From Rhizobium oryzicola (GTDB taxonomy: Bacteria; Pseudomonadota; Alphaproteobacteria; Rhizobiales; Rhizobiaceae): a stretch of DNA of 64,000 nucleotides. The stretch covers positions 1,054,001 through 1,118,000 of the forward strand of contig NZ_JAUKWQ010000001.1 in NCBI RefSeq assembly GCF_030504645.1, read 5' to 3'. The first letter of the stretch is position 1. The number at the start of each line of letters is the position of its first letter. Under the pieces are notes generated by a model. It made no database searches, was not told the origin of the DNA, and worked only from the letters and a program-made list of their open reading frames with translations. Of this stretch, positions 45,909 through 54,373 are shown piece by piece. Both the position numbers and the translations under genes were made by a program.

Positions 45909-46093
45909 CACCCCCCTCTGTCCTGCCGGACATCTCCCCCACACGGGGGGAGATCGACTCGCGGCGCCGTCTCGATCCCTATAAGTTGTCGCAGTCATTT
46001 ACACGGTCTCCATGTTGGAGAGATGCGAGCGGGCAACCGTTCTGCTGATCTCCCCCCGTGTGGGGGAGATGTCCGGCAGGACAGAGGGGGGTA
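45909..46093 (+). repeat. inverted pair of RIME-like palindromic elements
   Basis: Copies at 45909-45955 and 46047-46093 (inverted) match the pairs at 6695 and 33689. Immediately after, 46098-46151 is a further GC-rich palindromic block (GTCCGGCCTTCGGCCACCTT and CTCCC/GGGAG arms) of another repeat type. Together they fill the space just upstream of the first GTA gene. Confidence 0.8.
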
Positions 46094-46182
46094 ACAAGGG
46101 GCCACCCCTTCGTCCGGCCTTCGGCCACCTTCTCCCCCGCGTGGGAGAAGGGAGTTCCATCATCCACCACACCGGCCACGCC

Positions 46183-46746
46183 ATGATCGACCCAATCGAC
46201 ACCATCGACCTCAGCCTGTTCGGCGGCTGGGACGCAGATCCTCGCGCGCCGTTGCCCGCCTTGCCGGAAAAAACCGCCCACGCTGCCGATGCCGTTCTGC
46301 TGGAACTGAAATCGGCGGAGCAGGCGGCAAGCGGAGAGGAGCTGCGCCAGCTACTGTCTGAGATGACCCGGGAACTGCGGGCGCAATTCGCCTTTTTCCG
46401 GGAGCTTCGCGCCAATGCCGAGCAACTGGCGGCGCTGGAAGGCGATGAGGCGGCGCAGAAGCTGGCGCGGGCGGATGTGAAGGCCGCGACCGACGCCATG
46501 TCGCTGATCGTGCGCACGCTGGAAAAGGTGGATAGCCTGCAGCGCCAGCTGGCGCGCGACCGCGAGGCGGAGGCTGAGCGACGGGCGGAAGAGGGCGGCT
46601 ATCAGGAGGCGGTCAACAGTGTCAAAGCGCTCATCGAGGCCCGGGCCCGCGAACTGTTTGAAGACTGGCAGCGCGCGAGCCGTGCTGACCCTCTCGAGCC
46701 CGGCGGTTCGGCTGGGGTTGCGCCGTCTGCACCCGACACCGGGTGA
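46183..46746 (+). CDS. GTA g1-position protein, candidate small terminase
   Basis: This protein of 187 residues lies directly upstream of terL. It is predicted to be largely helical and coiled-coil (about residues 28-165, rich in Ala, Glu, Leu and Arg: ELRQLLSEMTRELRAQFAFF, LEKVDSLQRQLARDREAEAE). In RcGTA the gene at this position (g1) encodes the small terminase TerS; the present protein is longer and I cannot show homology. ATG 46183 is used although no ribosome site is visible; the frame extends upstream into repeat sequence. Confidence 0.6.
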   Translation: MIDPIDTIDLSLFGGWDADPRAPLPALPEKTAHAADAVLLELKSAEQAASGEELRQLLSEMTRELRAQFAFFRELRANAEQLAALEGDEAAQKLARADVKAATDAMSLIVRTLEKVDSLQRQLARDREAEAERRAEEGGYQEAVNSVKALIEARARELFEDWQRASRADPLEPGGSAGVAPSAPDTG

Positions 46747-46753
46747 ACAGCAA

Positions 46754-48157
46754 ATGGTCGATGCCGTTGACACCGTGCTTGCAGACTGGGAGTCCGGAAT
46801 GACGAGGATCGGTGCCGGTCGCATGGAGCCGTTCATGGCTGGAAGGCGCCTCATCGCGCAGATGGAACGGTCACAGGCTGTCGTTGCGGCAAAAAGCAGA
46901 GCCGGTGAACCGCCCGTCACGGGCTGGCAGCAGCATGCCCTCAGCATCCAGCGCGAATGGTGGCTTTCCGGCCGCGCCGAACAGAAGCCGCCCGAGGGGG
47001 CGTGGCGCACCTGGTTGATCATGGGAGGGCGCGGCTCCGGCAAAACTCGCGCCGGTGCGGAGTGGGTGCATGCGCTGGCCACTGCCAGCGACCGCAGCAC
47101 CTTGCGCATTGCGCTTGTCGCGGAAACACTGGGGGATGCGCGTGAGGTGATGGTGGATGGCGTGTCCGGCATCTGCCGCATTGCCCGCAAAAACGCGCCG
47201 GACTTCGAGGTATCGCGCCGCAGGCTGGTCTGGCCGTCCGGTGCGGTGGCGCAGATCTTCTCCTCCGAAGATCCGGAGGCGCTTCGCGGCCCGCAGTTTC
47301 ACTATGCCTGGTGCGACGAGCTGGCAAAGTGGAAGCATGCGCAGGAAACCTTTGACATGCTGCAATTCGGTCTGCGCCTTGGCGAGGATCCCCGCCAGCT
47401 GGTGACGACCACGCCACGCCCGGTGCCGATCCTGAAGGCGCTGATGGCCGATCCGGAAACGCGTCTCGTGCGGATCTCGACGACAGCGAATGCCGGCAAT
47501 CTGGCGCCGGGTTTTGTGGCGGCTCTCGAACGTCGGTATGGCGGCAGCCGTCTCGGCCGGCAGGAGCTGGAGGGCGAACTGATCGAGGATCGCGAGGACG
47601 CGCTCTGGAAGCGCGCCGATCTGGAAACCGCCATCATCCGCTTTACCGGGGCGCTTCGCCGTATTGTCGTTGCGGTCGATCCACCTGCTGGCTCCGGTGC
47701 CGGTTCCTGCTGTGGCATCGTCGTGGCGGGCGTGGAAACGGGCGGTCGCGGCGTGGTGCTGGCGGATTGTTCGGTGGAGGGTGCTTCACCCGCCGGCTGG
47801 GCGCAGGCCGTGGTCGCCGCCTACCGGCGCTATTCCGCGGATCGCATCGTGGCGGAAGTCAACCAGGGCGGCGACATGGTGGCGTCCATGCTGAAAAGCG
47901 TGGATGAGAAACTGCCGCTGACATTGGTGCGGGCAAGCCGTGGAAAGTTTTTGCGGGCTGAGCCTGTGGCGGCATTGTACGAACAGGGAAGGGTGGCCCA
48001 TGCGGGCCGTTTTCGCGAGTTGGAAGACCAGATGTGTGATTTCGGCCCGGACGGTTTGTCCTCGGGCCGATCGCCGGATCGGCTTGATGCGCTGGTCTGG
48101 GCGCTGACGGCCCTCATGCTGGAGGGCCATGGAGAGCCGCGCGTGCGCGGCCTCTGA
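46754..48157 (+). CDS. GTA large terminase (g2)
   Basis: This protein of about 467 residues is a DNA-packaging ATPase/nuclease of the GTA TerL family: Walker A GGRGSGKT (residues 91-98) in WLIMGGRGSGKTRAGAEWV, Walker B region FHYAWCDELAKW, coupling motif VTTTPRPVPIL, and nuclease residues in VVAVDPPAGSG and DRLDALVWALTAL. It packages host DNA into GTA heads. The start is uncertain: GTG 46619, GTG 46682, ATG 46754 and ATG 46799 are in frame; 46754 follows the g1 stop by seven bases. No frameshift is seen. Confidence 0.92.
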   Translation: MVDAVDTVLADWESGMTRIGAGRMEPFMAGRRLIAQMERSQAVVAAKSRAGEPPVTGWQQHALSIQREWWLSGRAEQKPPEGAWRTWLIMGGRGSGKTRAGAEWVHALATASDRSTLRIALVAETLGDAREVMVDGVSGICRIARKNAPDFEVSRRRLVWPSGAVAQIFSSEDPEALRGPQFHYAWCDELAKWKHAQETFDMLQFGLRLGEDPRQLVTTTPRPVPILKALMADPETRLVRISTTANAGNLAPGFVAALERRYGGSRLGRQELEGELIEDREDALWKRADLETAIIRFTGALRRIVVAVDPPAGSGAGSCCGIVVAGVETGGRGVVLADCSVEGASPAGWAQAVVAAYRRYSADRIVAEVNQGGDMVASMLKSVDEKLPLTLVRASRGKFLRAEPVAALYEQGRVAHAGRFRELEDQMCDFGPDGLSSGRSPDRLDALVWALTALMLEGHGEPRVRGL

Positions 48158-48166
48158 TCGCAAGCG

Positions 48167-48304
48167 TTAACGTTGCTTCGCCGGCGTAGCGGCACTCTCG
48201 CGCATCTGCTTCCACTCGGATTCAAGGCGTTCAACCAGATGTTGCGGAATCTGCGGCTTCTGGGCGGTCTGAGCGGAAGACGCCGGGGCGGGCTGCTGCA
48301 TCAT
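48167..48304 (-). CDS. 45-residue antisense-strand small protein
   Basis: On the - strand a perfect AGGAGG site lies nine bases before ATG 48304 and opens a frame of 45 codons ending TAA at 48167. The product is a Gln/Pro/Ala-rich N-terminus followed by a helical charged stretch (QHLVERLESEWKQMRESAAT). The gene converges on terL with only nine bases between stops. It is the only leftward gene between g2 and g3. No family is known to me. Confidence 0.6.
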   Translation of the reverse strand: MMQQPAPASSAQTAQKPQIPQHLVERLESEWKQMRESAATPAKQR

Positions 48305-48505
48305 CGTTGTAATCCTCCTGGTTGGTGTCGGCGCTTAAGAACGCCGTCGCAAGCTGTTGGTTCCACAGCGTTAGCGGAAAGTAAAGGGCCGCCTAAGCAG
48401 CTAAAACGATTAGTATTTTTCAAATCGATTGAAACTTTTGCATATCTTTCGCGTCTGCCATGCGCGGCGAGTGGAGGATGTGTGTTTTCGGATAGGTTGT
48501 GATTT

Positions 48506-49195
48506 ATGACAGGCACAAACCTGGTTTCCGGTCTTGATCCCACACGATTTCTCGAAGTGGTCACGAACCGTCTTCATGGCGGCAGATTGCCCGCTGCCGC
48601 ACGGGAAGGCTACCTCGCCCTGCTGGATGCGGCGGCGCGACGGGAAGGACAGATAAGCAAAGCGAGCCTCGCTTACGTGCTGGCCACCGCCTATCACGAG
48701 ACGGGCGGCAGGCTGCAGCCGGTGGAAGAAAACCTGTCCTACAGCGCCGACGGACTGCTGCGCACCTTTCCGAACCGCTTTACGGCTGCGGAAGCCGCCC
48801 GCTATTCCCGCCAACCGCAGCAGATCGCCAACCGAGCTTATGCCAACCGCCTCGGTAACGGGGACGAGGCAAGCGGCGATGGCTGGCGCTATCGCGGTCG
48901 CGGGCTGGTGCAAATTACCGGGCGCTTGAATTACCGCGCCTTCGGGCTGGAAGGCCAACCGGAGCTGGCGCTCGATCCGGCGCGGGCAGTGGAGATCCTG
49001 TTCACAGGCATGATCGAGGGCCGCTTTTCCGGCCGCAGACTGTCGGACTTTTTCGACGAGCGCCACCGCGATTGGCAAGGCGCCCGTCAGATCGTCAACG
49101 GCTCCGACCGCGCCGCCGACATCGCGGGATATGCGCGGGCGTTTTTCGAGGCGCTGGGCGGATGGGGTGATGCGAATGGCGCCGCATCTGGCTGA
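48506..49195 (+). CDS. GH19-family endolysin-like glycoside hydrolase
   Basis: This protein of 229 residues is a chitinase/lysozyme of the GH19 type common in phage endolysins: VLATAYHETGGRLQPVEENL (catalytic Glu65), SYSADGLLRTFPNRF and YRGRGLVQITGRLNYRAF. No signal peptide is seen, so export would need a holin or lysis. It sits between the GTA terminase and portal genes on the same strand. It may supply lysis for particle release; this is inference, as RcGTA lysis genes lie elsewhere. Confidence 0.85.
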   Translation: MTGTNLVSGLDPTRFLEVVTNRLHGGRLPAAAREGYLALLDAAARREGQISKASLAYVLATAYHETGGRLQPVEENLSYSADGLLRTFPNRFTAAEAARYSRQPQQIANRAYANRLGNGDEASGDGWRYRGRGLVQITGRLNYRAFGLEGQPELALDPARAVEILFTGMIEGRFSGRRLSDFFDERHRDWQGARQIVNGSDRAADIAGYARAFFEALGGWGDANGAASG

Positions 49196-49310
49196 CGCGA
49201 TGTCATCATTTAGACGCACGTGCGTGTTGCGTCGCGTGTTGACTACGAGCTTTAAGTCTATCTGCGGTTAAGACGGCAGCGCTGAGCTTAGGCAACGACT
49301 GAGGGGTGGA

Positions 49311-49949
49311 ATGCGCAGATTGTTCATCCTGTGTTGCGTCATCGGTTTGTGCTGGGTTGCCTGGCAGGCTTATTTCCGTCGTTCAGCAACAATCGACCTG
49401 ACGCAGGGTTACCGTCTCACCTACACGGTGGCCTGGGGCCTTGGCATGGATCAACGGCTGAGCCTGAAGCAATATGGACTACCTTGGGCAACCGGCTCGA
49501 CAGGATGGATAGAGGTCTGGAATAAGCCCTACAACACTGGCGCGGTTGTCTACGCTGCCGAGACGGGTGATATTTACTATATCGGAACCGGCTACCAGTT
49601 GGTCGCCGTCAACGTGACCCAAGGAACAATGCTCACGCGCTGTGATCCTGCATGGATACCGAAGCCCACGGCGCTCGCAGAGCAACAAATGATCCTCGAA
49701 AATAACGGTGGGCAGGGCGTCTCGAATGCGCCCAAGCTCTGGACATACCTCCCTCAAAACGCAAATGGCGGCGGCGCTCCCATCAATCCGCCGCTCTCGG
49801 AATATTATGTCGGGGTGCGGTATCTCGGTCGCTTTGGTATCGTTGAGCCGGATCGCCAGACAGGCTTAGGTAGGGGCCAGGAAGTGAGATTTGTGCCGGC
49901 AGAGAACGCACCAGAACCGCGACTTGCCTTGCGCTTGTATTGTGGGTGA
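49311..49949 (+). CDS. membrane-anchored/secreted hypothetical protein
   Basis: This protein of 212 residues has an N-terminal hydrophobic segment (about residues 3-21) and a beta-rich extracytoplasmic domain (YAAETGDIYYIGTGYQLVAV, SEYYVGVRYLGRFGIVEPDR) with Cys at 113 or so and near the end. GC is slightly lower than for the GTA genes. No phage-structural family is recognised, so it is probably not a particle gene but an insertion between g2 and g3. Confidence 0.6.
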   Translation: MRRLFILCCVIGLCWVAWQAYFRRSATIDLTQGYRLTYTVAWGLGMDQRLSLKQYGLPWATGSTGWIEVWNKPYNTGAVVYAAETGDIYYIGTGYQLVAVNVTQGTMLTRCDPAWIPKPTALAEQQMILENNGGQGVSNAPKLWTYLPQNANGGGAPINPPLSEYYVGVRYLGRFGIVEPDRQTGLGRGQEVRFVPAENAPEPRLALRLYCG

Positions 49950-49960
49950 TGGGCCGTTGT

Positions 49961-50169
49961 ACTCACCCCACCCGATGCTGTCGCATCGACCTCCCCCTCA
50001 AGGGGAGGTGGGAGGGTGGCGCCGGTCGCGGCATTCCCCATCACCGTCAGAAGACATCTTAATGCCAGCCGCATATTGGCTTCTCCGCGCTTGAGAAGTT
50101 CCCGGCGGTGCGGCGATTTCCCCACCTCCCCTTGAGGGGGAGGTCGCAGCGAAGCTGCGGGTGGGGTGA
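49961..50169 (+). repeat. inverted pair of a second palindromic element type
   Basis: Copies at 49961-50012 and 50121-50169 (inverted) share TGCTGTCGCATCGACCTCCC-like and CCTCAAGGGGAGGTGG palindromes but differ from the RIME-like pairs. About 108 bases separate the copies. They lie just upstream of the portal gene. Confidence 0.75.
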
Positions 50170-50212
50170 TCGAACATGCTTCAAAACACATAGCCTTAGC
50201 AGGATCATCCCC

Positions 50213-51358
50213 ATGAAATCATTTCTTCACCTGCCTTGGCGGGCGGCAAAGCCTGTGGCCGAGGCCAAGGCCGTCAGCGGTCTTGCCATTCTCGCCGGCG
50301 AGGGGGCGGCGCAGTGGTCCGGCCGCTCTTATGCCGCGCTGTCGCGCACCGGCTTCATGACGAACCCGGTCGTCTACCGGGCGGTACGGATGATTGCCGA
50401 AGCCGCCGCTGCCGTTCCGTGGCTCGCTTACGAGGGTGAGCGGGAGGTGGTGGATCACCCGGCGCTGATACTTCTCAAAGGCCCCAACCCACGCATGGGC
50501 GGGGCGGATTTTCTCGAAGCCCTCTATGGCCAGCTGCTTCTCTCCGGCAATGCCTATGTCGAGCCGTTGCTGCTGGCGGGCGCTTTGCGGGAACTGCATC
50601 TCTTGAGGCCCGATCGCGTGAGCGTGGTGGAAGGGCCGGATGGCTGGCCTGTCGCCTATGATTACCGGGTGGGTTCGCGGCTCAGGCGTCTTCCCGCGCA
50701 AGGGGGCGAGCTTTCTCTTCTGCATCTGGAGCTGTTTCATCCCCTCGACGATAATGGCGGCTTTTCGCCTCTGGGGGCAGCGGGCGCAGCACTCGACCTG
50801 CACAATGCCGCCGCGAAGTGGAACAAGGCGCTCTTGGACAATTCGGCGCGTCCATCCGGCGCGCTGGTCTATCAGCCAAAGGAGGGCGGCAATCTCTCGC
50901 CCGACCAGTATGAGCGGCTGCGCGACGAGCTGGAGGCGGGTTATAGCGGCGCCGTCAATGCCGGTCGTCCGCTGCTGCTCGAAGGCGGGCTGGACTGGAA
51001 GGCCATGGGCCTTTCGCCCAAGGACATGGATTTCATCGAGGCGAAGAATGGCGCGGCGCGTGACATTGCGCTCGCCTTCGGCGTGCCGCCCATGCTGCTC
51101 GGCCTGCCCGGCGACAACACCTATTCCAACTATCAGGAGGCGAACCGCGCCTTCTACCGCCTGACCGTGGTGCCGCTGATCACCCGCACGGCGGCGAGCC
51201 TATCCACGTGGCTGTCGGCCATCTACCCCGCCTTCGATCTCAAGCCGGATCTCGATCAGGTGCCGGGGCTGGCCGCCGAGCGCGATGCGCTGTGGACCCG
51301 CATCGGCAATGCCAGCTTCCTCAGCGATGACGAGAAACGCCAGGCGGTGGGCTATTGA
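50213..51358 (+). CDS. GTA portal protein (g3), HK97 family
   Basis: This protein of 381 residues is a phage portal of the HK97 type: RTGFMTNPVVYRAVRMIAEA, LLSGNAYVEPLLLAG, LHLLRPDRVSVVEG, GFSPLGAAGAALDLHNAAAK and AFGVPPMLLGLPGDNTYSNY. It forms the dodecameric DNA channel at the head vertex. ATG 50213 is preceded by AGGAT. Length is normal and the frame is intact. The stop is followed by a toxin-antitoxin module. Confidence 0.93.
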   Translation: MKSFLHLPWRAAKPVAEAKAVSGLAILAGEGAAQWSGRSYAALSRTGFMTNPVVYRAVRMIAEAAAAVPWLAYEGEREVVDHPALILLKGPNPRMGGADFLEALYGQLLLSGNAYVEPLLLAGALRELHLLRPDRVSVVEGPDGWPVAYDYRVGSRLRRLPAQGGELSLLHLELFHPLDDNGGFSPLGAAGAALDLHNAAAKWNKALLDNSARPSGALVYQPKEGGNLSPDQYERLRDELEAGYSGAVNAGRPLLLEGGLDWKAMGLSPKDMDFIEAKNGAARDIALAFGVPPMLLGLPGDNTYSNYQEANRAFYRLTVVPLITRTAASLSTWLSAIYPAFDLKPDLDQVPGLAAERDALWTRIGNASFLSDDEKRQAVGY

Positions 51359-51383
51359 GGGCAGGGGAATTGAGGCGTATATT

Positions 51384-51402
51384 TGTAATACGTCGTATTA
51401 CA
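51384..51402 (+). promoter_or_regulatory. operator of the RHH/RelE-type toxin-antitoxin operon
   Basis: TGTAATACGTCGTATTACA is a perfect 19-base palindrome 24 bases upstream of the antitoxin ATG. It is a good binding site for the ribbon-helix-helix antitoxin and indicates that the module has its own promoter inside the GTA cluster. Confidence 0.75.
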
Positions 51403-51425
51403 GCGCGCTTTTGAAGGAGCCTGCC

Positions 51426-51689
51426 ATGGCCGACAAACCCGTTCTCTCCGATCCGATCACCCTGCGTCTGCCGGAAGACATACTGGCCGAGGTGGAACAG
51501 ATTGCCAAGGCGACCGAACGCAGCCGCAGCTGGGTGATTGTGCGGGCGCTGAAGTATTACCTCATGGCGGAGGGCAATGACATCCTCCAGATCCTGAAAG
51601 GCGAAGAACAGGTTCGTAACGGGGAATTCGTCGATGCCGAAGACCTGTTTGCCGAACTGCTCGATGAAGCCAAGCCTGACGCCGCCTGA
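51426..51689 (+). CDS. ribbon-helix-helix antitoxin
   Basis: This 87-residue protein has a CopG/MetJ-type RHH DNA-binding domain (SDPITLRLPEDILAEVEQIA, RSRSWVIVRALKYYL) and an acidic C-terminal toxin-binding tail (FVDAEDLFAELLDEAKPDAA). GGAG precedes the ATG. The stop overlaps the toxin start (TGATG). It is the antitoxin of a ParDE/RelBE-like pair inserted between the portal and g3.5-position genes. Confidence 0.88.
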   Translation: MADKPVLSDPITLRLPEDILAEVEQIAKATERSRSWVIVRALKYYLMAEGNDILQILKGEEQVRNGEFVDAEDLFAELLDEAKPDAA

Positions 51690-51988
51690 TGCGTGTGATC
51701 CTTTCCGCCAACGCAGCCGCGTTTCTAAAGCGGGAACGCGCCTATCTGGAGCACTTCAATCCTCGTGCGGCCAGACGGGTGATCGAAAACCTCCGGTCCG
51801 CATTTCGCTTGTTGAAGGACTATCCGCAGGCGGGGTCGCCGATCAAACTGCCGGGACGCCGTCGATATATCTGTGGCGTTTACGTGATCGACTATACGGT
51901 GGAGAAAACGCGTCTCGTCATTTCTCATATCCGGCATGGCCAGCAGGCAGATCCCGAACTGGCGCATGATGATGAGCCGTTTCTGTAA
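51689..51988 (+). CDS. RelE/ParE-family toxin
   Basis: This 99-residue protein is a RelE/ParE superfamily toxin: VILSANAAAFLKRERAYLEH, NPRAARRVIENLRSAFRLLK, DYPQAGSPIKLPGRRRYICG and TRLVISHIRHGQQ, which matches the ParE C-terminal strand. Whether it poisons gyrase or cleaves mRNA cannot be told. It is coupled to the upstream antitoxin. A strong terminator follows at 52077. Confidence 0.88.
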   Translation: MRVILSANAAAFLKRERAYLEHFNPRAARRVIENLRSAFRLLKDYPQAGSPIKLPGRRRYICGVYVIDYTVEKTRLVISHIRHGQQADPELAHDDEPFL

Positions 51989-52076
51989 TCAGAACTCACC
52001 CTCACATCCCGCTTTAACAAGCCGAATCTAAAACTCAGCCATCGCCGCTAGACGTCTCATCCGATTCAACAATTGA

Positions 52077-52108
52077 AGCCCGCGAAGCACCTGCCTCGCG
52101 GGCTTTTT
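52077..52108 (+). terminator. strong intrinsic terminator inside the GTA cluster
   Basis: AGCCCGCGA (52077-52085) and TCGCGGGCT (52096-52104) form a perfect nine-base stem with a ten-base loop, followed by TTTT then C and T. It ends the toxin-antitoxin transcript and would also stop read-through from g2/g3 into the head genes. Confidence 0.85.
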
Positions 52109-52141
52109 CTTGGGCCCACCATCCATCGAAAGGGCATCGCC

Positions 52142-52465
52142 ATGTCTCATCTTGGAGAGGAAAACAGCCTTGTCGCGGCCAAGCTTCTGGGCTCTGCCGC
52201 CGGCGCCTGGGTGTCGCTGATCTATCTCTTGCCGAAAAGCCTGCAGGAGGCTGCGACGCGTTTCTTAACCGGCCTTACCTGCGGGCTGATCTTCGGCGGC
52301 CCGACCGGGTTGTGGTTGACCGATCGGCTGGGGCTGGAGGGCCAGCTGTCCTCGCTGGAAACCGCACTTGGCGGTTCCGCCGCCGCCAGCCTCTCAGCCT
52401 GGTGGGCGCTCGGTGCGCTGTCTCGCATCGCAGACCGCTACGGCGCCAAAACCGGCAGCCGCTAA
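52142..52465 (+). CDS. GTA g3.5-position membrane protein (DUF6107-like)
   Basis: This 107-residue protein has about three hydrophobic segments (residues about 12-32, 44-60, 75-95: AAGAWVSLIYLL, FLTGLTCGLIFGGPTGLWL, GSAAASLSAWWALGALS). I associate it with DUF6107, found at the g3.5 position of rhizobial GTA clusters. The size and topology are compatible with a holin-like protein but no function is established. ATG 52142 is preceded by GAAAGG. It lies 34 bases before the protease gene. Confidence 0.7.
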   Translation: MSHLGEENSLVAAKLLGSAAGAWVSLIYLLPKSLQEAATRFLTGLTCGLIFGGPTGLWLTDRLGLEGQLSSLETALGGSAAASLSAWWALGALSRIADRYGAKTGSR

Positions 52466-52499
52466 GCCCGCATCCCTCATAACCTTTCTGGAGCTTTCC

Positions 52500-53072
52500 A
52501 TGCACGCTTATCGCGGGCCACGGCCCAATGCGCGCAAATTCGCCAATCTCGATCTCGCGGGCCTGTCCGGCGATGGCACGTTTTCCGGCTATGCCAGCGT
52601 CTTCGGCGAGGTCGATCTCGGCAAGGATGTGATCGAACGCGGCGCCTTCAGCCACTCGCTGGTGGAGCGGGGTGCGGCCAAGGTGCGCATGCTCTACCAG
52701 CACGACCCGAACGAGCCGATCGGCGCCTGGACCACGATCCGGGAGGATGAGCGCGGGCTTTACGTGGAAGGCGTGCTTTCGCCCGGCGTGGCGCGAGCAG
52801 CCGAGGTGTTTTCGCTGATGAAGACCGGCGCGCTGGATGGGCTTTCCATCGGCTTCCGCACCGTGCGTTCCCGCTCGGAGCCGAAGAGCGGCGTCAGGCG
52901 CATTCTGGAAGCCGATCTCTGGGAAATTTCCGTGGTGACCTTTCCGATGCTGCCCTCGGCCCGGGTCTCCAATGTCAAGCATGCGCGGTTCTTCCGCGAT
53001 CGAGAAACCGAACTCGTGCGCGGTATGCGGCGGGCGGCGAAACTGATGATGGCAACGACTTTCAAAGGATGA
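52500..53072 (+). CDS. GTA prohead protease (g4), HK97 family
   Basis: This 190-residue protein is a U35/HK97-type prohead protease: GTFSGYASVFGEVDLGKDVI, KVRMLYQHDPNEPIGAW with the catalytic His and GALDGLSIGFRTVRSR with the catalytic Ser. It trims the capsid N-terminus during head maturation. ATG 52500 follows GGAG. It is separated from the capsid gene by four bases. Confidence 0.93.
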   Translation: MHAYRGPRPNARKFANLDLAGLSGDGTFSGYASVFGEVDLGKDVIERGAFSHSLVERGAAKVRMLYQHDPNEPIGAWTTIREDERGLYVEGVLSPGVARAAEVFSLMKTGALDGLSIGFRTVRSRSEPKSGVRRILEADLWEISVVTFPMLPSARVSNVKHARFFRDRETELVRGMRRAAKLMMATTFKG

Positions 53073-53076
53073 CGAG

Positions 53077-54324
53077 ATGAACGAGATGACCAAAGCTTCG
53101 CCCGAGGTGAAGGCCGTGCCGGATACGGTAACGGCCGCCTTCGAGGATTTCATGGAGGCCTTCGAGGCCTTCAAGGAGGTGAATGACCGACGCCTCGGCG
53201 AGATCGAACAGAAGCTGACCGCCGATGTGGTGACCCGCGACAAGATGGAGCGCATCAATCGCGTGGTGGACGAGCAGAAGAAGCAGCTGGATACGCTGCT
53301 GTTGAAGAAGGCGCGTCCGGCGATCGGCGGTCGTGGGGAGAGCGCCGACAGCGGCGAACACAAGGCGGCGTTCGATGCCTATATTCGCCGCGGGGAGGAG
53401 GCCGCGCTGCGCGAGCTGGAGGCGAAGGCCATGGCGGGAGCCACCGGCTCCGATGGCGGCTACCTCGTGCCATCGGAAACCGATACGGAAATCGGCCGCC
53501 GTCTGGCGATCGTCTCGCCCATGCGGTCGCTGTCGACGGTACGCACCGTCTCCTCTGCCGTGCTGAAGAAGCCTTTTGCGTTGAGCGGACCCTCCACCGG
53601 CTGGGTGTCGGAAACGGCGGCGCGCCCGCAGACCAACACGCCGCAGCTGGCCGAGCTTTCCTTCCCCACCATGGAACTTTACGCCATGCCGGCGGCCACC
53701 CAGTCGCTGCTGGATGATGCGGCGGTCGATGTGGAAGCTTGGATCGCGGGCGAGGTGGATATCGTCTTTGCCGAGCAGGAGGGCGATGCCTTCATTCGCG
53801 GCGATGGCGTCAACAAGCCCAAGGGGGTCCTGGCCTATGACACGGTGCCGGATGCCAGCTGGAGCTGGGGCAGCCTGGGTTATGTGGCAACCGGGCAGGC
53901 GGGCGGCTTTGCCGCATCAGGCGCGTCCGATGTGTTGATCAACGCCATCTACGCGCTGAAGGCCGGCCACCGCCAGAACGCCACCTTCCTGATGAACCGC
54001 AAGACGCAAGGGGAGATCCGCAAGTTCAAGGATGCCGATGGCAACTATCTCTGGCAGCCGCCGGCTTCCGTCAACCAGCCGGCCACGCTGATGGGCTTCC
54101 CGGTGGCCGAGGGCGAGCAGATGCCTGATATCGCGGCGAACGCGACCGCCATTGCCATCGGCGATTTCCGCGCCGGCTATCTGGTCGTGGATCGCTTAGG
54201 CGTGCGCATCCTGCGCGATCCCTATTCCGCCAAACCGTATGTGCTGTTCTACACCACCAAGCGCGTCGGCGGCGGCGTGCAGAATTTCGAGGCGATCAAG
54301 CTGGTGAAGTTTGCGGCGAGCTGA
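53077..54324 (+). CDS. GTA major capsid protein (g5), HK97 fold
   Basis: This protein of 415 residues has an N-terminal coiled-coil scaffold domain (about residues 1-110) and an HK97-fold shell domain: GGYLVPSETDTEIGRRL, RGDGVNKPKGVLAYDTV, ATFLMNRKTQGEIRKFKDAD, GFPVAEGEQMPDIA and FYTTKRVGGGVQNFEAIKLV. It should be cleaved between the two by the g4 protease. The frame is intact and the sequence is well conserved, consistent with a functional particle. Confidence 0.95.
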   Translation: MNEMTKASPEVKAVPDTVTAAFEDFMEAFEAFKEVNDRRLGEIEQKLTADVVTRDKMERINRVVDEQKKQLDTLLLKKARPAIGGRGESADSGEHKAAFDAYIRRGEEAALRELEAKAMAGATGSDGGYLVPSETDTEIGRRLAIVSPMRSLSTVRTVSSAVLKKPFALSGPSTGWVSETAARPQTNTPQLAELSFPTMELYAMPAATQSLLDDAAVDVEAWIAGEVDIVFAEQEGDAFIRGDGVNKPKGVLAYDTVPDASWSWGSLGYVATGQAGGFAASGASDVLINAIYALKAGHRQNATFLMNRKTQGEIRKFKDADGNYLWQPPASVNQPATLMGFPVAEGEQMPDIAANATAIAIGDFRAGYLVVDRLGVRILRDPYSAKPYVLFYTTKRVGGGVQNFEAIKLVKFAAS

Positions 54325-54373
54325 GGGGCTGATTTGGTCACCCCACTAAACGCTCTGCGACAGCGTCTCTAGA

